From Salinibacterium sp. ZJ450 (lineage in GTDB: Bacteria > Actinomycetota > Actinomycetes > Actinomycetales > Microbacteriaceae): a stretch of DNA of 64,000 nt. The notes beneath the pieces are model-generated. The model had not been told where the DNA came from. It searched no databases and saw only the letters and a program-made list of their open reading frames with translations. Shown one piece after another: positions 59,189 through 64,000 of this stretch (positions are counted from its first letter, which is position 1; every line of letters begins with the position of its first letter). Position numbers and translations under genes: made by a program. The DNA lies in assembly GCF_011751885.2 (NCBI RefSeq), contig NZ_CP061771.1, positions 806,001 to 870,000 of the forward strand, written 5' to 3'.

Positions 59189-60178
59189 ATGGCTGACGAT
59201 GTACTGGCGGTGCGAGTCGCCGAGCTCTACTACGAAGACGACAAGACGCAGGACGAGATCGGCGCGCTGCTGAAGATCACGCGCTGGAAGGTCGGCCGTC
59301 TGCTGGCCCAGGCCCGCGAGCGCGGCATCGTGCGCATCGAGATCGTGCACCCGCGCGCCCGCCGGCTCGGCGTCGAGCGGCAACTGCGCGAGCGCTTCGG
59401 CCTCGCCGACGCCGTGGTGGTGCCCGCCCCGACCAGCGCAGGCACGGACACCGGCACCGGCGGCACCGGAACCGGCACCCGCACCACCGACGCCGACGCC
59501 GACGCCCACGAGCGCGTCGCGCAGGCCGCCGCCGACTTCCTTGCCGCGCTCCGCCCGGTGCCTCGGCTGCTCGGCGTCAGCTGGGGCCGCACCCTGAGCG
59601 ACGTCGCCGACCACCTGGCCGACGGCTGGGCGTCCGGCGTCGAGGTGGTGCAGATCAACGGGGGAGTGTCGCTGAACAAGCGCGCCTCCACCGCCGCCAG
59701 CACCGCCGTGGAGATCGCCCGCAAGGCCGGCGGTCAGGCCACCCTGCTGCCGAGCCCGGCCATCCTCGAGCGACTCGAAACCAAGCGGGCTATCGAGGCC
59801 GACCGCACCGTCGCGGGCGTGCTGGAGAAGGCGTCCGCGGCATCCGTCTATCTGTACAGCGCCGGAGTCGCCGACGACACCAGCGCGCTGGTCGACAGCG
59901 GCTACCTGACCGCTGCCGACGTCGCCGAACTGGTGCGCAAGGGCGCGGTCGGCGACGTGGTCGGCCGCTACATCGACGCCAACGGCAACATCGTTGACCC
60001 GGCGCTTGATCAGCGTACGGTGGGACTGGGACTTGACCGGCTGCGATCCGCCACCACCGGCGTGCTGGTGATCGCGGGCCGCGCGAAGCATGACATCGCC
60101 CGGGCCGTCGTCGGAGGCGGACTCTGCTCCGTCATCGTGACCGACGAGCACACGGCCGCGGCCCTTCTGGAGGAATGA
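59189..60178 (+). CDS. deoR: SorC/DeoR-type sugar-binding transcriptional regulator
   Basis: Regulator of 329 residues. The N-terminal helix-turn-helix VAELYYEDDKTQDEIGALLKITRWKVGRLLAQARERGIVRIEI is the SorC-family pattern. The C-terminal sugar-phosphate-binding domain has LLGVSWGRTLSDVADHL near residue 128 and SAGVADDTSALVDSGYLT near residue 227. A Gly/Thr repeat, GTDTGTGGTGTGTRTTDADADA, lies in the linker near residues 88-110. It heads the operon with deoC, so it likely responds to deoxyribose-5-phosphate or a related compound (as in Bacillus DeoR). Confidence 0.88.
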   Translation: MADDVLAVRVAELYYEDDKTQDEIGALLKITRWKVGRLLAQARERGIVRIEIVHPRARRLGVERQLRERFGLADAVVVPAPTSAGTDTGTGGTGTGTRTTDADADAHERVAQAAADFLAALRPVPRLLGVSWGRTLSDVADHLADGWASGVEVVQINGGVSLNKRASTAASTAVEIARKAGGQATLLPSPAILERLETKRAIEADRTVAGVLEKASAASVYLYSAGVADDTSALVDSGYLTAADVAELVRKGAVGDVVGRYIDANGNIVDPALDQRTVGLGLDRLRSATTGVLVIAGRAKHDIARAVVGGGLCSVIVTDEHTAAALLEE

Positions 60179-60183
60179 GACAC

Positions 60184-61212
60184 ATGACACTCGAACATCC
60201 CATCGCCCTGGCGCCTGCCGCGCGCGCCGTGCAACTGCTGGGCGGTGACCTCACCGAGAAGAGCCTGCGGCTGCACCTGGAGGGGCTCTCCGGCGTCGAT
60301 GCCGTCGGCCTCGAACAGCGCGCGGCCGGCCTCGGCACCCGCTCGATCAAGACCACCTCGAAGCAGTGGGCGATCGACAAGATCATCAGCCTGATCGACC
60401 TGACCACCCTCGAGGGCGCAGACACCCCCGGCAAGGTGCGGTCGCTGGTGGCGAAGGCGCTGACTCCGGATGCCGCGGACCCCAGCACCCCGCGGGTGGC
60501 AGCGGTCTGCGTGTACGGCGACATGGTGCCGTACGCCGTGGAGGCGCTCGGTTCGGCGAAGGGCCTCGACGGCCCCACCGGGGTGAACGTCGGCGGCATC
60601 AACGTCGCCGCCGTGGCGACCGCGTTCCCGAGCGGCCGCGCCTCACTCAAGGTGAAGCTCGCCGACACCGCAGACGCGGTGGCCGCGGGCGCGGACGAGA
60701 TCGACATGGTCATCGACCGCGGCGCGTTCCTCTCCGGCAACTACGGCCGCGTCTTCGACGAGATCGTCGCCGTGAAAGACGCCTGCCGGCGCGCAGACGG
60801 CTCCTTCGCGCACCTCAAGGTGATCCTCGAGACCGGCGAACTGGTCACCTACGACAACGTGCGCCGGGCATCCTGGCTGTCGATCCTCGCCGGCGGAGAC
60901 TTCATCAAGACCTCCACCGGCAAGGTGTCGCCCGCCGCGACCCTCCCGGTCACCCTGCTGATGCTCGAGGCCGTGCGCGACTGGCACAAGCTCACCGGAG
61001 AGAAGATCGGCGTGAAGCCGGCTGGCGGCATCCGCACTTCCAAGGACGCCATCAAGTACATCGTCACCGTCGCCGAAATCGTGGGCGAGGAGTGGCTCAC
61101 CCCGCACCTGTTCCGGTTCGGTGCATCCAGCCTGCTGAACGACGTGCTGCTGCAGCGCCAGAAGATGACCACAGGCCACTACAGCGGCCCCGACTACGTC
61201 ACGATCGACTAG
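60184..61212 (+). CDS. deoC: Deoxyribose-phosphate aldolase
   Basis: Class I aldolase of 342 residues that splits 2-deoxyribose-5-phosphate into acetaldehyde and glyceraldehyde-3-phosphate. DLTTLEGADTPGKV near residue 74, VAAVCVYGDMV near residue 106, FPSGRASLKVKLADT, EIDMVIDRGAFLSG near residue 178, and the Schiff-base lysine in GGDFIKTSTGKVSPAATLPV near residue 242 are visible. It is longer than the E. coli enzyme by an N-terminal extension of about 60 residues. The ATG at 60184 is preferred to one at 60175 because GGAGG (60169-60173) is too close to the first. The acetaldehyde product is a natural substrate for the ALDH encoded next. Confidence 0.93.
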   Translation: MTLEHPIALAPAARAVQLLGGDLTEKSLRLHLEGLSGVDAVGLEQRAAGLGTRSIKTTSKQWAIDKIISLIDLTTLEGADTPGKVRSLVAKALTPDAADPSTPRVAAVCVYGDMVPYAVEALGSAKGLDGPTGVNVGGINVAAVATAFPSGRASLKVKLADTADAVAAGADEIDMVIDRGAFLSGNYGRVFDEIVAVKDACRRADGSFAHLKVILETGELVTYDNVRRASWLSILAGGDFIKTSTGKVSPAATLPVTLLMLEAVRDWHKLTGEKIGVKPAGGIRTSKDAIKYIVTVAEIVGEEWLTPHLFRFGASSLLNDVLLQRQKMTTGHYSGPDYVTID

Positions 61213-61219
61213 GACACCC

Positions 61220-62749
61220 ATGAATTTCCTTGACTACGCGCCGGCCCCAGAGTCGACCGCCATCCTCAACCTCCGTGACCGCTACGGCCTGTTCATCAAC
61301 GGCGAGTTCGTCGATGGTCACGGCCACGGCTTCACCACCATCTCACCGGCGACCGAGAAGCCGATCGCCGAGATCGCCAACGCCAACGGTGAAGACGTCG
61401 ACCGCGCCGTCGCCGCCGCGCGCCGTGCCTACGACCGCACCTGGTCGAAAATGAGTGGCGCCGACCGGGGCAAGTACCTGTTCCGCATCGCCCGGCTGGT
61501 GCAGGAGCGCGCCCGCGAGCTCGCTGTGGCCGAGAGCCTCGACAACGGCAAGCCGATCAAGGAGAGCCGCGACACCGACATCCCGCTCGTCGCCGCCTGG
61601 TTCTTCTACTACGCCGGCTGGGCCGACAAGCTCGACCACGCCGGCCTCGGCGCCAACCCGCGTTCGCTCGGCGTCGCCGCCCAGGTGATCCCGTGGAACT
61701 TCCCGCTGCTGATGCTGGCCTGGAAGATCGCCCCGGCGCTCGCCGCAGGCAACACCGTGGTGCTGAAGCCAGCCGAGACCACCCCGCTGTCCGCGTTGAT
61801 CTTCGCCGAGATCCTGCAGCAGGCCGACCTGCCGCCGGGTGTCGTCAACATCATCACCGGCGCCGGCGACACCGGTGAGGCGCTGGTCAATCACCCGGAT
61901 GTCGACAAGGTGGCGTTCACCGGATCCACCGCCGTCGGCCGGTCGATCGCCCGCTCCACCGCGGGCACCGGCAAGAAGATCACCCTGGAACTCGGCGGCA
62001 AGGCCGCGAACATCGTCTTCGATGACGCGCCGATCGACCAGGCCATCGAGGGCATCGTCAACGGCATCTTCTTCAACCAGGGCCACGTCTGCTGCGCCGG
62101 CAGCCGCCTGCTGGTGCAGGAGAACGTGCACGACGAGGTCGTGGACCGGCTGAAGACCCGCCTGTCCACACTGCGCCTGGGCGATCCGCTCGACAAGAAC
62201 ACCGACATCGGTGCGATCAACTCCAAGGCGCAGCTGGAGCGCATCCGCGCTCTGTCCGACATCGGCGAGCAGGAGGGCGCCGACCGCTGGACCGCCGACT
62301 GCGCGATCCCCGAGAACGGCTTCTGGTTCGCCCCGACGATCTTCACCAACGTGTCGACCAGCAACCGCATCGCCCGCGACGAGATCTTCGGACCGGTGCT
62401 GTCCGTGCTGACCTTCCGCACCCCCGACGAGGCGGTGAAGAAGGCCAACAACACCCCGTACGGGCTGTCCGCCGGCATCTGGAGCGACAAGGGATCCAAG
62501 ATCCTGGCCGTGGCAGACAAGCTGCGCGCCGGCGTGATCTGGGCGAACACCTTCAACCGGTTCGACCCGGCCTCTCCGTTCGGCGGCTACAAGGAATCCG
62601 GGTACGGTCGCGAGGGCGGCCGCCACGGCCTCGCCGGCTACCTGCAATCCAGCGCCGCACCCGCCCGCCGAGCCAGCCTGTCCGGTCCGGCTGAGCCGGT
62701 CCAGGTTGGCGCTGCCGCCCCGAAGTCGATCAAGAAGGGCTCCAAGTAA
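61220..62749 (+). CDS. Aldehyde dehydrogenase, full length
   Basis: NAD(P)-dependent aldehyde dehydrogenase of 509 residues. Visible are IPWNFPLLMLAWKIAPALAAGNTVVLKPAE near residue 157, FTGSTAVGRSI near residue 233, the general-base Glu in LELGGKAANIVF near residue 256, the nucleophile Cys291 in NQGHVCCAGSRL, and EIFGPVLSVLTF near residue 389. It probably oxidises the acetaldehyde released by DeoC to acetate. It starts seven bases after deoC and its TAA overlaps the ATG of a half-size ALDH gene by one base. The C-terminus has an Ala/Pro/Lys-rich tail. Confidence 0.92.
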   Translation: MNFLDYAPAPESTAILNLRDRYGLFINGEFVDGHGHGFTTISPATEKPIAEIANANGEDVDRAVAAARRAYDRTWSKMSGADRGKYLFRIARLVQERARELAVAESLDNGKPIKESRDTDIPLVAAWFFYYAGWADKLDHAGLGANPRSLGVAAQVIPWNFPLLMLAWKIAPALAAGNTVVLKPAETTPLSALIFAEILQQADLPPGVVNIITGAGDTGEALVNHPDVDKVAFTGSTAVGRSIARSTAGTGKKITLELGGKAANIVFDDAPIDQAIEGIVNGIFFNQGHVCCAGSRLLVQENVHDEVVDRLKTRLSTLRLGDPLDKNTDIGAINSKAQLERIRALSDIGEQEGADRWTADCAIPENGFWFAPTIFTNVSTSNRIARDEIFGPVLSVLTFRTPDEAVKKANNTPYGLSAGIWSDKGSKILAVADKLRAGVIWANTFNRFDPASPFGGYKESGYGREGGRHGLAGYLQSSAAPARRASLSGPAEPVQVGAAAPKSIKKGSK

Positions 62750-63612
62750 TGTCACGCCTGACCATCCCGAAGACCTACAAGCTCTACATCGGCGGCAAGT
62801 TCCCGCGCAGCGAATCCGGACGCACCTACGAGGTGGTCACCAAGAAGGGCGACTTCCTCGCCAACGCCGCAAAGGCCAGCCGCAAGGACGCCCGTGACGC
62901 GGTCGTCGCGTCGCGCGCCGCCGTGAGCAGCTGGTCCGGCGCCACCGGGTACCTGCGCGGGCAGGTGCTGTACCGCATCGCCGAGCTGCTTGAGGGCCGC
63001 CGGGCGCAGTTCATCGACGAGATCGTCGCCTCAGAGGGCGTCTCCGCCGCGGTCGCCGGTCAGCAGGTCGACGCCGCGATCGACACCTGGGTCTGGTACG
63101 CCGGCTGGGCAGATAAGTACGTGCAGGTCGCCGGCAACGGCAACCCGGTCGCCGGCCCGTTCTTCAACCTGTCCACGCCGGAACCCACCGGCGTCGTCGC
63201 GATCATCGCACCGCAGGAACCCACCGGGGTGAGCCTGCTCGGCCTGGCATCCGTCGTGGCACCGGCGCTGGTCAGCGGCAACACGGTCGTCGTGGTCGCG
63301 AACGAGAAGGCGCCGCTCAGCGCGATCAGCCTCACCGAGGTGCTCGCCACCAGCGACGTGCCGGGGGGAGTGGTGAACCTGCTCACCGGTTCGCCGGCCG
63401 AGATCGCGCCGTGGCTCGCCTCGCACGCCGACGTGAACGCGCTCGACCTGACCGGCGCGGGAACCCTCGACTGGGTCGACCTGCAGATCGCCGCCGCCGA
63501 CACGCTGAAGCGCGTGATCACCCCGGAGCCCGGGGTCCCGGCGCCCTCGCTCGAGCGCATCACCGCGTTCACCGAGACCAAGACGGTGTGGCACACGAAG
63601 TCGATGTTGTAA
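62749..63612 (+). CDS. Catalytically empty half aldehyde dehydrogenase
   Basis: ALDH-related protein of 287 residues. It covers the N-terminal NAD-binding fold only: YKLYIGGKFPRSESGRTYEVV, then PTGVVAIIAPQEPTGVSLLGLASVVAPALVSGNTVVVVANEKAPL near residue 145, VPGGVVNLLTGSPAEIAPWLASHADVNALDLTG near 203. It has no catalytic Cys, no ELGGK Glu and no C-terminal catalytic domain. The end is clean and the reading frame intact with normal codon use, so it is not a recent truncation. TAATG coupling to the full ALDH suggests a complex. The pair resembles the two halves of ALDH16, whose second ALDH unit is also non-catalytic (inference). Confidence 0.85.
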   Translation: MSRLTIPKTYKLYIGGKFPRSESGRTYEVVTKKGDFLANAAKASRKDARDAVVASRAAVSSWSGATGYLRGQVLYRIAELLEGRRAQFIDEIVASEGVSAAVAGQQVDAAIDTWVWYAGWADKYVQVAGNGNPVAGPFFNLSTPEPTGVVAIIAPQEPTGVSLLGLASVVAPALVSGNTVVVVANEKAPLSAISLTEVLATSDVPGGVVNLLTGSPAEIAPWLASHADVNALDLTGAGTLDWVDLQIAAADTLKRVITPEPGVPAPSLERITAFTETKTVWHTKSML

Positions 63613-64000
63613 ATGACGCCGGACTTCCACGCCAGCAGACTCGGCGAGTACCGGCGTCACGGTGACGAGGCCGACCTGGTCTTCACCCGGGACTACGAGC
63701 ACCCGATCGAGCGCGTGTGGGAGTTCATCACCCAGCCAGCTCTGCTGCGGCTCTGGCTCGCCGAGGCGAAGGTCGACCTTCGCCTCGGCGGCCGGTACGA
63801 CCTGCGCTGGCTGAACGACCCGAAGGGCAAGCTGGACTGGTGGCCCGGCACCATCACCGCGCTGCACCCAGGCCGGCTGCTGGACAGCGAGAACAGTCAA
63901 CATGGGCCGATGCGGTTCGAGCTGCAGCGGCTGGGCACGGACGGCACCGTGATCGATGGCGCACCGGATGCCGCGGACGGTGAGACCCTCGGCGCCACCC
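63613..64000 (+). CDS. SRPBCC/AHSA1-like domain protein (3' end outside window)
   Basis: The ATG directly follows the TAA of the half-ALDH gene, and the frame stays open to the end of the window (129 codons seen). DLVFTRDYEHPIERVWEFITQPALLRLWLAEAKVDLRLGGRYDLRW is the beginning of the START-like SRPBCC/AHSA1 fold, which binds hydrophobic ligands or, in Aha1 relatives, Hsp90. With no intergenic gap it belongs to the deoC operon. The function within it is unclear. Confidence 0.78.
   Translation, partial: MTPDFHASRLGEYRRHGDEADLVFTRDYEHPIERVWEFITQPALLRLWLAEAKVDLRLGGRYDLRWLNDPKGKLDWWPGTITALHPGRLLDSENSQHGPMRFELQRLGTDGTVIDGAPDAADGETLGAT

Overview
The window is a 64 kb piece of a high-GC Gram-positive chromosome. 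It is most likely from an actinobacterium of the Micrococcales, probably Microbacteriaceae or a close relative. The support is very high third-position GC, many GTG starts and ATGA/GTGA stop-start overlaps, a close F420-dependent glucose-6-phosphate dehydrogenase homologue, a DUF222/13E12-type HNH gene, an OleBC fusion, and the gene order dxr-rseP-ispG-proS-nusA-rnpM-infB-rbfA-truB-ribF. I see no phage, insertion sequence, CRISPR array, rRNA or tRNA. The genus is inference.

Layout. 1-13.4 kb: the 3' end of an FtsK/SpoIIIE-type ATPase, alanine dehydrogenase, a polyamine-type ABC transporter (potD-A-B-C) with a linked aminotransferase, a flavin oxidase, asparaginase and gabT, an OsmC protein and a membrane protein. 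This stretch handles amines and amino acids. 13.5-18.9 kb: a tandem FKBP lipoprotein, dxr, a lipoprotein/Ser-Thr kinase pair and the site-2 protease rseP. 19-30.5 kb: a thiolase divergent from a tightly overlapping ten-gene operon. It holds a Liv-type ABC importer, acyl-CoA ligase, TetR regulator, 3-hydroxybutyrate dehydrogenase, hydrolase and a two-subunit CoA-transferase, and reads as a complete short-chain hydroxyacid or ketone-body utilisation unit. 30.6-33.5 kb: a hydrolase, a degenerate repeat stretch and the DUF222-HNH gene with an SOS-box-like site. 33.7-39.7 kb: ispG, then oleA-oleBC-oleD, a long-chain olefin pathway. 39.7-47.7 kb: an MFS transporter, proS and the nusA-rnpM-infB-rbfA translation cluster. 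47.8-56.6 kb: mutY, a second thiolase, fgd, a P-loop kinase-like protein, a hydrolase, a ketopantoate reductase-like protein, then truB, two small membrane proteins and ribF. 56.7-64 kb: an MFS transporter, a ROK kinase and a deoxyribose operon (SorC/DeoR-type regulator, deoC, a full ALDH and a catalytically empty half-ALDH), then a truncated SRPBCC gene.

The most interesting signals outside the genes are: two families of long intergenic palindromes (GTGAGGTCTGGC-type, four copies; GCGCAGAACGGCAG-type, two copies, both between convergent genes); a recurring TAnnnT-N6/7-GTG/ATG arrangement at about a dozen gene starts, pointing to leaderless transcripts; a possible H-type pseudoknot over the infB ribosome-binding site; and an SOS-box-like site at the HNH gene. 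The best candidates for a biological system are the olefin cluster and the split ALDH pair, which resembles an ALDH16 protein broken into two genes.
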